From the NCBI RefSeq assembly GCF_018398315.1, contig NZ_JAHBRW010000003.1:1-64000 (forward strand): a stretch of 64,000 bases of DNA. Direction: 5' to 3'. The translations under genes were made by a program, and so were the position numbers. The stretch's first letter is position 1, and the number at the start of each line of letters is the position of its first letter. Below are positions 34,042 to 42,037 of the stretch, one piece after another. Origin of the DNA: Chelatococcus sp. YT9 (GTDB lineage Bacteria; Pseudomonadota; Alphaproteobacteria; Rhizobiales; Beijerinckiaceae). The notes below the pieces were generated by a model, which was not told the origin of the DNA, ran no database searches, and saw only the letters and a program-made list of their open reading frames with translations.

Positions 34042-35184
34042 ATGAAATTGCTGCGCAGTGAGGATACGCAGGAACAGGCGATGTTCCGCCGTAGCGTCCG
34101 CACCTTTATGCGGGGGCTGGCGGAGCAGGAGGCCGGTTGGGAAGAGGCCGGCATGGTGCCGCGCTCGGTGTGGCTGGAAGCCGGCGAGCTCGGCATTCTC
34201 GGGCCGACCGTCCCCTCCGAATATGGCGGGCTCGACCTCGACCGGCGGTTTGCGGCCATCGCCATCGAGGAGCAGGCACGCGCTCTTCTGGGCGGCCCCG
34301 GCTTTTGCGGCCATTCCAACATGACCACGCCCTATATCACCCGCTACGGGTCCGAGGAGCAGAAGGCAAAATGGCTGCCCAAGACCGTGACCGGCGAGAT
34401 CGTCATGGCGCTGGCGATGACGGAGCCGGATGCCGGTTCTGACCTGCAGAACATCCGCACCACGGCGATCCGCGACGGCGACGATTATGTCGTAAACGGC
34501 TCGAAAATCTTCATAACCAACGGCATTTCGGCGGATCTGGTGATCGTCGCATGCAAGACCGATCCGGCGGCGCGGGGACGCGGCATCTCTCTCTTCGTTG
34601 TCGAGGCGGATCGCGCGGGCTTCCGCAAGGGCCGCAACCTGAAGAAGCTCGGCCGCAAGATCCAGGATACGGCCGAGCTGTTCTTCGACGATGTGCGGGT
34701 GCCGCATACCAATCTCCTCGGCAATGAGGGTGAGGGCTTCCGCTACATGAAGACGGAGTTGGCCTGGGAGCGTATCCAGGCCAGCGTCGAAGCGCTGGGC
34801 GCCTGCGAAGGCATGATGGATGCGACCATCGAATACACGCGCAACCGCAAGGCGTTCGGCAGGACCGTGTCGGAGTTCCAGAACACCCGGTTCAAGCTGG
34901 CGGAACTGGCGACGGAAATCCAGGTGATTGCCGTCATGGTCGACCGCTGCATGGACCTCGTCTGCGAGGACAGCCTCGATGCGTCGATCGCGGCCATGGC
35001 GAAGCTGAAATCCACCGAGCTGCAAGGCCGCGTCGCCGATGAATGCCTGCAGCTGCACGGCGGCAATGGCTACATGCTCGAATATCCGATCTGCCGCGCC
35101 TTCGCCGATGCCCGCATCCAGCGCATCTGGGCCGGAACCAGCGAGATCATGAAGGAAATCATCGCGCGCGACGTCTTCAGCTAA
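34042..35184 (+). CDS. Acyl-CoA dehydrogenase
   Basis: 380-residue acyl-CoA dehydrogenase. FAD-binding MAMTEPDAGSDLQNIRT-type motif near 125-145, the second signature with LQLHGGNGYMLEYPICRAFADARI near 335, and the end RIWAGTSEIMKEII. The residue after W is Ala, so the base is not at the MCAD position; the Glu in LAWERIQ near 238, the isovaleryl/long-chain-type position, is the candidate. It starts the enzyme section after the transporter genes with an 80-base gap and GAGGAAGAG upstream. It would introduce the alpha,beta double bond in the first round of this plus-arm pathway. Confidence 0.93.
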   Translation: MKLLRSEDTQEQAMFRRSVRTFMRGLAEQEAGWEEAGMVPRSVWLEAGELGILGPTVPSEYGGLDLDRRFAAIAIEEQARALLGGPGFCGHSNMTTPYITRYGSEEQKAKWLPKTVTGEIVMALAMTEPDAGSDLQNIRTTAIRDGDDYVVNGSKIFITNGISADLVIVACKTDPAARGRGISLFVVEADRAGFRKGRNLKKLGRKIQDTAELFFDDVRVPHTNLLGNEGEGFRYMKTELAWERIQASVEALGACEGMMDATIEYTRNRKAFGRTVSEFQNTRFKLAELATEIQVIAVMVDRCMDLVCEDSLDASIAAMAKLKSTELQGRVADECLQLHGGNGYMLEYPICRAFADARIQRIWAGTSEIMKEIIARDVFS

Positions 35185-35225
35185 GGGCCGCACCCCGGCG
35201 ACCATCCACAACGAAAGGCCCATTT

Positions 35226-36398
35226 ATGACGATCAAGGGCACGGCCTGCATCGTAGGTGCCTATGAGCACCCGACGCGAAAGGCTCCCCATCTCACGCTG
35301 GCGCAGATCCACGCCGAATCCACGCTCGGCGCTCTGCGTGACGCCGGCCTCGGCAAAGCGGATATCGACGGCTATTTCTGCGACAGCGAGGCTCCCGGCC
35401 TCGGCGCCAACTCGATGGCGGATTACATGGGGCTGAAGCTTCGCCATGTGGACACGACCGAAACCGGCGGGTCGTCCTATCTCGCCCATGTCAGCCACGC
35501 CGCGCAGGCGATTGCGGCGGGCAAGTGCAATGTCGCGCTGATCACGCTCGCCGGCCGGCCGCGCTTCGAAGGGAGTTCGGTCTCGTCGCAGTCACCCTTC
35601 CTCAGTCCGACCATACCGGACGTGGATTTCGAGGTCCCGTACGGCGCGGCGCTCGTCAATCTCTACGCGCTGTGCGCCGCCCGGCACATGCACGAATACG
35701 GCACGACCAGCGAGCAGCTCGCCTGGATCAAGGTCGCGGCCTCTCATCACGCACAGCACAATCCGCATGCCATGCTGAAGACCGTGGTCACGGTCGAGGA
35801 TGTCGTGAACTCGCCGATGATCGCCGACCCCCTGCATCGGCTCGATTGCTGCGTGGTCAGCGATGGCGGCGGCGCGCTGATCGTCGCCCGCCCGGAAATT
35901 GCCAGAAGCCTGAAAAGCCCGCTCGTTTCGGTCATGGGCGCGGGCGAGGCGATCAAAACGCAGAATGGCGGCCGCATCGACGTGACCTATACGGCTGCGG
36001 CGGCCTCGGGCCGCGCCGCCTTCGCGGAAGCTGGCGTTACGCCGTCCGACATCGACTACGCCTCGATCTATGACAGCTTCACCATAACGGTCCTGATGCA
36101 GCTCGAAGATCTGGGCTTCTGCGAGAAGGGCAAGGGTGGCCGCTTCGTTGCCGATGGCAACCTGATCTCGGGCGTCGGCAAGCTGCCCTTCAACACCGAT
36201 GGCGGCGGACTCTGCAACAACCATCCCGGCAATCGCGGCGGCATCACCAAGGTCATCGAGGCCGTGCGGCAATTGCGCGGCGAGGCGCATCCTGCCGTGC
36301 AGGTTAAGGACTGCCGCCTGGCGCTCGCGCAGGGGATCGGCGGGCCGCTTTCGACCCGCCATGCCAGCGCAACCCTCGTTCTGGAGCGCCAGTCATGA
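35226..36398 (+). CDS. Thiolase-fold protein without catalytic cysteines (SCP-x/Ltp2-like)
   Basis: 390-residue thiolase-superfamily protein closest in style to SCP-x/Ltp2. In thiolases the nucleophile Cys sits in a motif like NNNCATG; here the aligned segment is DTTETGG, giving Glu79. The C-terminal acid/base Cys region (CIGGG) reads AQGIGGP, again without Cys, while the His motif is kept as GGGLCNNHPGNRGG near 320. This pattern is that of Ltp2-type acyl-CoA retro-aldolases, which work with a DUF35 partner, and a DUF35 gene follows with a four-base overlap. I infer a C-C lyase acting on a 3-hydroxyacyl-CoA, not a thiolytic enzyme. Confidence 0.85.
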   Translation: MTIKGTACIVGAYEHPTRKAPHLTLAQIHAESTLGALRDAGLGKADIDGYFCDSEAPGLGANSMADYMGLKLRHVDTTETGGSSYLAHVSHAAQAIAAGKCNVALITLAGRPRFEGSSVSSQSPFLSPTIPDVDFEVPYGAALVNLYALCAARHMHEYGTTSEQLAWIKVAASHHAQHNPHAMLKTVVTVEDVVNSPMIADPLHRLDCCVVSDGGGALIVARPEIARSLKSPLVSVMGAGEAIKTQNGGRIDVTYTAAAASGRAAFAEAGVTPSDIDYASIYDSFTITVLMQLEDLGFCEKGKGGRFVADGNLISGVGKLPFNTDGGGLCNNHPGNRGGITKVIEAVRQLRGEAHPAVQVKDCRLALAQGIGGPLSTRHASATLVLERQS

Positions 36399-36790
36399 CC
36401 GAATCCGTTCCGGCCTTCGCCAATCCCGAAACTGCGACCTACTGGGAAGCGGCATCCAAGGGGAAGCTTCTGCTCAAATCCTGCAACGCCTGTGGCGCGG
36501 TGCATTTCTACCCGCGCAACATCTGTCCGCATTGCTTTTCCGACGAGACCTCCTGGGTGGAAAGTCGCGAGCGTGGGAAGATCTATACGCTCAGCACCAT
36601 GCGGCGCGCCGGCGCCCCTTACGTGATCGCCTATGTGTCGCTGGAGGAGGGCGTGGCGATGCTCACCAATATCCTCTGCGACGATCCCGCCGACCTCGCC
36701 ATCGGCGACGCCGTCGACGTGGAATTCATCGAGCGGGACGGCCGGTCCGTCCCCGTTTTCAGGAAACGCGAAGCAGGAGCCTCGGAATGA
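36395..36790 (+). CDS. DUF35/Zn-ribbon OB-fold protein
   Basis: 131-residue DUF35 protein. Residues 27-48 hold the rubredoxin-like zinc ribbon, two CxxC pairs (CNAC and CPHC) separated by 12 residues, followed by an OB-fold with GKIYTLSTMRR near 65 and EEGVAMLTNI near 88. DUF35 proteins bind thiolase-fold partners: in steroid degradation they are needed by the Ltp2 aldolase, in archaea by HMG-CoA synthase. The gene overlaps both its neighbours by four bases, which makes a complex with the preceding protein likely. Confidence 0.92.
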   Translation: MTESVPAFANPETATYWEAASKGKLLLKSCNACGAVHFYPRNICPHCFSDETSWVESRERGKIYTLSTMRRAGAPYVIAYVSLEEGVAMLTNILCDDPADLAIGDAVDVEFIERDGRSVPVFRKREAGASE

Positions 36791-37710
36791 CGATCCGGTT
36801 CGACGGACGGACAGCGCTGGTCACGGGCGCCGGAAACGGTCTGGGGCGGCACTATGCGCTGCTTCTGGCCAGCCTTGGCGCGAATGTCGTCGTCAACGAT
36901 CTCGGCACCGGGCTGGACGGCAGCACCAGCGGCGACAGCCCGGCAGACCGGGTGGTGGAGGAAATCCACGCGGCGGGCGGGCAGGCGGTCGCCAATGGCG
37001 ACAGCGTCACCGATCCGGCGGGCGCACGGCGCATGGTCGATCAGGCGGTCGCGGCGTTCGGCGGGCTGGATATTCTCGTATGCAATGCCGGCATTCTGCG
37101 CGACCGCTCGCTTCTGAAGATGACGGACGAGGATTTCCGCGCCGTCATGGACATCCACATGATGGGGAGTTTCTTCTGCGCGCGGGCGGCTGCGGCGGTC
37201 ATGGTCGAGAGAGGCTATGGTCGCATCGTTCTCACCACCTCGCCGTCCGGGCTTTACGGCAATTTCGGCCAGTCGAACTACGCGGCGGCCAAGATGGCGC
37301 TCGTCGGTTTTGCCAACGCGGTCAAGCTGGAGCTGGGCCGCAAGGGCGTCCTCATCAACTGCCTGGCGCCGTCGGCCACGACGCGCATGACCGAGGCCTT
37401 GCTGGATAGCGAGACCGCCGAGGCGATGAAGCCGGAATATGTGGCGCCCATGGTCGCCTATCTGTGCAGCGAGGCCTGCAGTGAGAGCGGCGGCATCTTC
37501 ACCGCCGGCGCGCGCCATTTCGCGATCAATCGCATGGTGCATGGCAGGGGCGTGACCTTCGGCGAGGGCACGCCTGACGTCGACGACATCGCAACCCGCA
37601 TCGATGAGATCGTCTCGCTGGACGGAGCGCAGGCCTTTCCGTCCATCGGCGAGCAGACGGCACGTCTGATGGACGCCTATCGCGTCGCGAAGACCGGCAT
37701 GCGGCAGTGA
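36787..37710 (+). CDS. Short-chain dehydrogenase of the MFE-2 (17beta-HSD4) type
   Basis: 307-residue SDR resembling the N-terminal domain of peroxisomal multifunctional enzyme 2. Cofactor motif TGAGNGLGRHYALLL at residues 13-27, NDLGTGLDGS near 38 with the longer insert typical of MFE-2, NAG near 100, catalytic Ser in TTSPSGLYG near 152 and YAAAK near 165. It should oxidise a 3-hydroxyacyl-CoA to the 3-oxo form. Gene overlaps of four bases link it to the DUF35 gene. The C-terminus is about 40 residues longer than a minimal SDR, as in the MFE-2 group. Confidence 0.9.
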   Translation: MTIRFDGRTALVTGAGNGLGRHYALLLASLGANVVVNDLGTGLDGSTSGDSPADRVVEEIHAAGGQAVANGDSVTDPAGARRMVDQAVAAFGGLDILVCNAGILRDRSLLKMTDEDFRAVMDIHMMGSFFCARAAAAVMVERGYGRIVLTTSPSGLYGNFGQSNYAAAKMALVGFANAVKLELGRKGVLINCLAPSATTRMTEALLDSETAEAMKPEYVAPMVAYLCSEACSESGGIFTAGARHFAINRMVHGRGVTFGEGTPDVDDIATRIDEIVSLDGAQAFPSIGEQTARLMDAYRVAKTGMRQ

Positions 37711-37736
37711 CGACGGCGGCACAAGGAGCAGGAAAC

Positions 37737-38591
37737 GTGCTGACCTACAAGCACCTGAGAGAATACCGCCCGCCCGAGGCGCGCGCCACGTACGGCACGC
37801 GGGAGGTTATCCTCTATGCGCTGGCCGTGGGCGCCGGCGCCGATCTTCCGGCCGGAGAGGCGCTTCCCTTCGTTTACGAAAAAGGGCTGAAACCCCTGCC
37901 TTCATTCTACAGTATCCTGTGCTGGCCGACCAATGCCTGGCTGCCGCAGCTCGGCGTCGACCTGAAGCGGCTCCTGCACGGCTCCGAACGGCTGGAAATC
38001 CTCCAGCCGCTGGCGCCGGAGGGATCGATCGTCGTCCGCTATCATATCGGGACGGTCGCCGACCGCGGCGCGGGCAAGGGCCTGATCGTCGATGTCGTCG
38101 CCGAAGTGTTTTCCGCGAGTGACAACAGTCTTCTGGCGCGTGCCACGAGCTCGCTGTTTTGCATGGGGGATGGCGGGTTGGACGGCGCGCCCAGGGCGGA
38201 ACGCGTCGAGCCGGAGCCTCTGCCCGACCGCGGGCCGGATGGCATCCTGGAGGTCGAGACGCGGCCCGACCAGGCCGCTCTCTATCGGCTGTGCGGCGAC
38301 GGCAATCCGATCCATATCGATCCGGATGCGGCCCGCGGATTGGGGCTCGAGAAGCCGCTTCTTCACGGCCTGTGCACGCTCGGCATGAGCGTTCACGCTC
38401 TTGCCCGGCAGGATGCCCGCGTCGCGGATGGCCTCGTCGCGGAGGTGGGTGCCCGCTTTTCGGCGCCGGTATATCCCGGCGAGCGGCTTCGCCTGGAGTT
38501 GTGGCGCGAAGAGGGGCGCATACGGTTCGTGACGAAAGTCGGCGCGGACAGAACCGTTCTCAAGGACGGTGTGCTTGGATTCAGGCGATAG
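37737..38591 (+). CDS. MaoC-like enoyl-CoA hydratase 2
   Basis: 284-residue double hot-dog protein like the hydratase-2 domain of MFE-2. The C-terminal half holds the catalytic motif YRLCGDGNPIHIDPDAA near residue 195 (consensus YRLSGDxNPLHxDP; the Asp and His are kept) and the second GLCTLGM element. The N-terminal half is the degenerate acyl-chain-binding hot dog. I use the GTG at 37737, which has AGGAG eight bases before it and matches the usual N-terminus (LTYKHLREYRPPE); a GTG at 37707 overlapping the preceding stop is the alternative. It would hydrate trans-2-enoyl-CoA to the (3R)-hydroxy product used by the neighbouring SDR. Confidence 0.9.
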   Translation: MLTYKHLREYRPPEARATYGTREVILYALAVGAGADLPAGEALPFVYEKGLKPLPSFYSILCWPTNAWLPQLGVDLKRLLHGSERLEILQPLAPEGSIVVRYHIGTVADRGAGKGLIVDVVAEVFSASDNSLLARATSSLFCMGDGGLDGAPRAERVEPEPLPDRGPDGILEVETRPDQAALYRLCGDGNPIHIDPDAARGLGLEKPLLHGLCTLGMSVHALARQDARVADGLVAEVGARFSAPVYPGERLRLELWREEGRIRFVTKVGADRTVLKDGVLGFRR

Positions 38592-38607
38592 GCGGAGCAG
38601 CGCACAC

Positions 38608-40224
38608 ATGTTCGAGGCGAAGTACGACAATACGCAATGGAGCCTGCCGGTCGTGGTGGCCGCGCAGGCGAAAAGCCTAGGGGACAAGCCCTTTATCGTC
38701 AGCATCGGCGAAGGCGTGCTGAGCTACGCGCAGGCAAACGAGGATGCCCGACGCGTCGCGGACTATCTCAACGGTCTCGGTATCCAGCCGGGCGACCGGG
38801 TGATCGTCATGACCCCGAACAGCCTCGATTTCATCCGCATCTGGATTGGGCTGGGACGGCTCGGCGCCATCATGGTCGCTATGAATACCGGCCTCAGCGG
38901 CCCGATCCTCGAATCGCAGGTCCTGCGTTCGAAGGCCCGCTACGCCATCGTCGGCGGCCAGTGCATCGCGCCCCTGGCCGAGGTCCTTCATCAGGCACCC
39001 GATGTCGGGACGATCGTGGTGGTTGGCGCGGAAGCATTCCCCGGACATGAGGCCCGCCGTATCCTGCCCTTCGCAGGCTGGCGCGGCGCCGGGCTTTACG
39101 ACGGCCCCATGCCGCGGCCGCAGGACATTGCCTGCATCCTCTATACCTCCGGCACGACGGGGCCTTCGAAGGGCGTGCTCATGCCGCATGCCCATTGTTA
39201 CCTCTACGGGCTGGGCATGGCCGACAACACGCTGATGACGCCGGACGACGTGCTCTACGACGTGCTGCCGCTCTACCATGTCAACGGCCTGTTCATTCAG
39301 GTCTATGGAGGTCTGGTTTCCGGCGCGGCGGTCGTCATCCGGCCGAAATTCAGCGCCAGCGCCTGGCTGGACGACGTGATCTCCCATGGCGTGACACTGA
39401 CCGTGGTGGTGGGCGCCGTCATTCCCTTCGTGCTCAACCAGCCACCGAGCCCGAGGGACAGGCAGCACAAGCTGCGGCTCGTCATGCCCGGCCCCAATCT
39501 GACGGAGCATGAAAAGGTCTGGCGCGAGCGCTTCGGCGTGCCGGAAATCGTTTCCAGCTACGGCATGACGGAATGCAACATCCCGACCTACGAGAAGGTG
39601 GGCGACACCCGGTCCGGCTCCTGCGGCAAGGCATACGGACCCTATTTCGACGTGCGCATCGTGGATCCGGATACCGACCGCGAGATGCCGCGCAACAGCG
39701 TCGGCGAGATCGTCGTGCGCCCGAACGCGGCGAGCGGCTTCATGGCCGGCTATGACGGCATGCCGGAAAAGACGGTCGAGGCCACCCGCAATCTCTGGTT
39801 CCATACCGGCGATGCCGGGCGGATGGATGAGGACGGCTTCGTTTTCTTCATCGACCGCATCAAGGACCGTATCCGCAGGCGCGGCGAGAATGTGTCCTCC
39901 TACGAGGTGGAGGAAGCGCTTGAACGCCTGGACGCGATCAAGGAAGCCGCGGTCTTCGCCGTGCCCTCGGATCTCGACGACGGCGAGGACGAAATCATGG
40001 TCGCTGCCGTGCTGGTGGAAGGCCAGGCCATCGGGCCGCAGGACATCGCCCGCTTTGCCGAACAGGTCCTGCCGAAGTTCTGCCGCCCCCGCTACATCGA
40101 GATCGTCGACGCCCTTCCGCGCACCAAGACCGAGAAGGTGCAGCGCAATCTGCTGCGCGAGCGAGGCCTGACGGCCGGCGCCTTCGATGTGGCGCGGGCA
40201 GCCTTTGTCGGCGCCGGAAGCTGA
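38608..40224 (+). CDS. Acyl-CoA synthetase (AMP-dependent ligase)
   Basis: 538-residue ANL-superfamily ligase that activates a carboxylic acid to its CoA thioester with ATP. Motifs in order: P-loop YTSGTTGPSKGVL near 190, the A5 element SYGMTECN near 318, the FHTGDAGRMDEDGFVFFIDR stretch near 402 with the core Asp, and the hinge/A10 Lys in RTKTEKVQRN near 510. It starts with ATG at 38608 after a 16-base gap. As the only ligase in the plus arm, it probably primes the transported substrate for the dehydrogenase, hydratase, SDR and lyase encoded upstream. Confidence 0.94.
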   Translation: MFEAKYDNTQWSLPVVVAAQAKSLGDKPFIVSIGEGVLSYAQANEDARRVADYLNGLGIQPGDRVIVMTPNSLDFIRIWIGLGRLGAIMVAMNTGLSGPILESQVLRSKARYAIVGGQCIAPLAEVLHQAPDVGTIVVVGAEAFPGHEARRILPFAGWRGAGLYDGPMPRPQDIACILYTSGTTGPSKGVLMPHAHCYLYGLGMADNTLMTPDDVLYDVLPLYHVNGLFIQVYGGLVSGAAVVIRPKFSASAWLDDVISHGVTLTVVVGAVIPFVLNQPPSPRDRQHKLRLVMPGPNLTEHEKVWRERFGVPEIVSSYGMTECNIPTYEKVGDTRSGSCGKAYGPYFDVRIVDPDTDREMPRNSVGEIVVRPNAASGFMAGYDGMPEKTVEATRNLWFHTGDAGRMDEDGFVFFIDRIKDRIRRRGENVSSYEVEEALERLDAIKEAAVFAVPSDLDDGEDEIMVAAVLVEGQAIGPQDIARFAEQVLPKFCRPRYIEIVDALPRTKTEKVQRNLLRERGLTAGAFDVARAAFVGAGS

Positions 40225-40284
40225 CGGAAACGCGGGCAAAACGCAGCCGGCGGAAGCGCCAGCGCGCCGCATCGGGAGGATGAC

Positions 40285-41037
40285 ATGGATCTCCATCTGC
40301 AAGGGCTCCGGGCTCTCGTGACCGGCGCGAGTATCGGTATTGGCCGCGCCATCGCGTTGTCGCTTGCCGCCGAAGGCGTGGAGCTGGCGATCGTGGGCCG
40401 CCGCCCGAACCTGCTGGACGAGGTGGCGGAGGCCTGCCGTCAGGCCGGATCGCCGAAGGTCGGCACGATCGAGGCGGACATGATGGCGCCCGACGCACCG
40501 CAGACCGTCACGGCGCGCGCCATGGAGACGCATGGCGGCATCGACATCCTGGTCAACTGCATGGGTGCCAGCAAGACGATCGGCCTGGACGAAAGCGAGG
40601 AGGATTGGGAGGCGTCCATGACGCTGAACTGGCTACGCCACCGGCAGGTCGCCAAATACGTCCTGCCCGGAATGCAGCAGCGGCGCTGGGGCCGCATCCT
40701 GAACGTCACCGGTCCCAGCGAGGTCATGGGGCTCAATTCCGCCGGCGTCGCCAAGGTCGCGGTCCATGCTTGGGCGAAGGGCGTGTCGGACCTCGTGGCG
40801 AAGGACGGGATTACCGTCAACTGCATTGGTCCGGGCAAGATCCATTCGGAGCAGATGACGCGACTTTATGCGCCTGAACGCGAAAAGCAGTTCTCCGAGG
40901 ACCTCATTCCCATGGGGCGCTTCGGCGAGCCGGAAGAACTGGCCGACCTGGTGACGTTCCTGGCATCGCCGCGGGCGGGCTACATCACCGGCACGGTCAT
41001 TCCCGTCGATGGCGGCTTCAAGCGCTACATGTTCTGA
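40285..41037 (+). CDS. SDR-family protein lacking the catalytic Tyr
   Basis: 250-residue SDR. The cofactor motif TGASIGIGRAIAL (residues 13-25) and the C-terminal GTVIPVDGGF are normal, but at the active site, where YxxxK is expected, the sequence is NSAGVAKVAVHAWAKG: the Lys is kept and the Tyr position is Ala. The Ser is in NVTGPSE. I recall related proteins with the same loss, so this may be a conserved non-classical branch with altered chemistry (isomerase, binding protein or different acid). GGGAGGATG precedes the ATG. Its role in the pathway is open. Confidence 0.85.
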   Translation: MDLHLQGLRALVTGASIGIGRAIALSLAAEGVELAIVGRRPNLLDEVAEACRQAGSPKVGTIEADMMAPDAPQTVTARAMETHGGIDILVNCMGASKTIGLDESEEDWEASMTLNWLRHRQVAKYVLPGMQQRRWGRILNVTGPSEVMGLNSAGVAKVAVHAWAKGVSDLVAKDGITVNCIGPGKIHSEQMTRLYAPEREKQFSEDLIPMGRFGEPEELADLVTFLASPRAGYITGTVIPVDGGFKRYMF

Positions 41038-41062
41038 ACCGGCAGATCGTAAAGGGATATCG

Positions 41063-41734
41063 ATGATAAAGCTGATCTTCTGCTACCGCCGGAAGCCGGG
41101 CATGCCGGTCGAAGACTTCCAGGCTTACTGGAGTGACACCCATAGGCGGCTGGCCGCGAGAATTCCAGGCCTGCGCCACTACGAGCAAAACCATGTGAAG
41201 CCGTCAGCCTATGCCCGGACGGTCGCGCCGATTTTCGACGGCGTCGAGAAGTTCTGGGTGGATTCGGTCGAGGCGCTCCAGGCGATGCGCGCTGGCGCCG
41301 CTTTTGGCGCGGCGAGCGCCGACCTCGACATTTTCACCGACACCGCCGCGACGAAATCGATCGTCGCGCAGGAGGCCGTGATCAAGGACGGGCCGCGCTC
41401 CGACGGCATGCTGCGGCTGATCGAGTTTCTGACCCGCCGGCCGGGCATGGAGACCGCTGCCTTCCATGACCACTGGGAAAAGATCCACGGGCCACTGGTG
41501 GCAAAACAGCCGCAGATCCGGCGTTATGTGCAATCCCACACGCTGATGGAGGAATACGCCGAGCCGACATGGCCCGATTACGACGGCGTGACGGAGGCAT
41601 GGTTCGACGGCACGGACGCGATGCGCGAGGCGGTAGCCGCTCCTCTCTGGGCCGAGGTGTTACAGGACGAGGAGAATTTCGTGCCTAAGAACACGCCGTT
41701 CATCCTGTCCATCGACCGGACCGTAACGCTGTAG
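41063..41734 (+). CDS. Two-domain EthD-family protein
   Basis: 223-residue protein made of two tandem ferredoxin-like EthD units of about 105 residues: the first begins MIKLIFCYRRKPGMPVEDF with YWSDTHR near 27, the second MLRLIEFLTRRPGMETAAF with HWEKIHG near 138. EthD proteins accompany oxidative degradation pathways (ether and aromatic compounds) but most have no known chemistry; some dimers act as small lyases or monooxygenase partners. It is the last gene of the plus arm, 25 bases after the SDR. Confidence 0.87.
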   Translation: MIKLIFCYRRKPGMPVEDFQAYWSDTHRRLAARIPGLRHYEQNHVKPSAYARTVAPIFDGVEKFWVDSVEALQAMRAGAAFGAASADLDIFTDTAATKSIVAQEAVIKDGPRSDGMLRLIEFLTRRPGMETAAFHDHWEKIHGPLVAKQPQIRRYVQSHTLMEEYAEPTWPDYDGVTEAWFDGTDAMREAVAAPLWAEVLQDEENFVPKNTPFILSIDRTVTL

Positions 41735-42037
41735 GGACCGCAAGTATCGCTTCGCAACTGAATGGGTTCTGACTCGCTGTGTGGGCAAGTGGCAGAATTC
41801 TGCCCGGTGCAGCGCCGGACCAGCCCGACCGTACATGCGCGCTTTATGGCCTTGAGGCGATTGGCCTGCCCTTTGAAAGGGCCAGATCACTCGTCTCAAG
41901 CTTGTGAACGCCAAATGTACGGCTGCGGAAAATCGATCTCCTCCAAGCTCGTCTGATCGGTGCTCAATGACCCCAGTTCTCAGCAGAACTGCGTCGCATG
42001 CAGCCGTGAGACGCTGTGCAAGCGCGGGACTGTCAAT
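41735..42037. other. Gap before pyruvate carboxylase
   Basis: About 300 bases with no recognisable gene; both strands have only short open frames. It should contain the end of the plus-arm transcript and the pyruvate carboxylase promoter. No strong terminator hairpin or consensus promoter was found. Confidence 0.4.
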
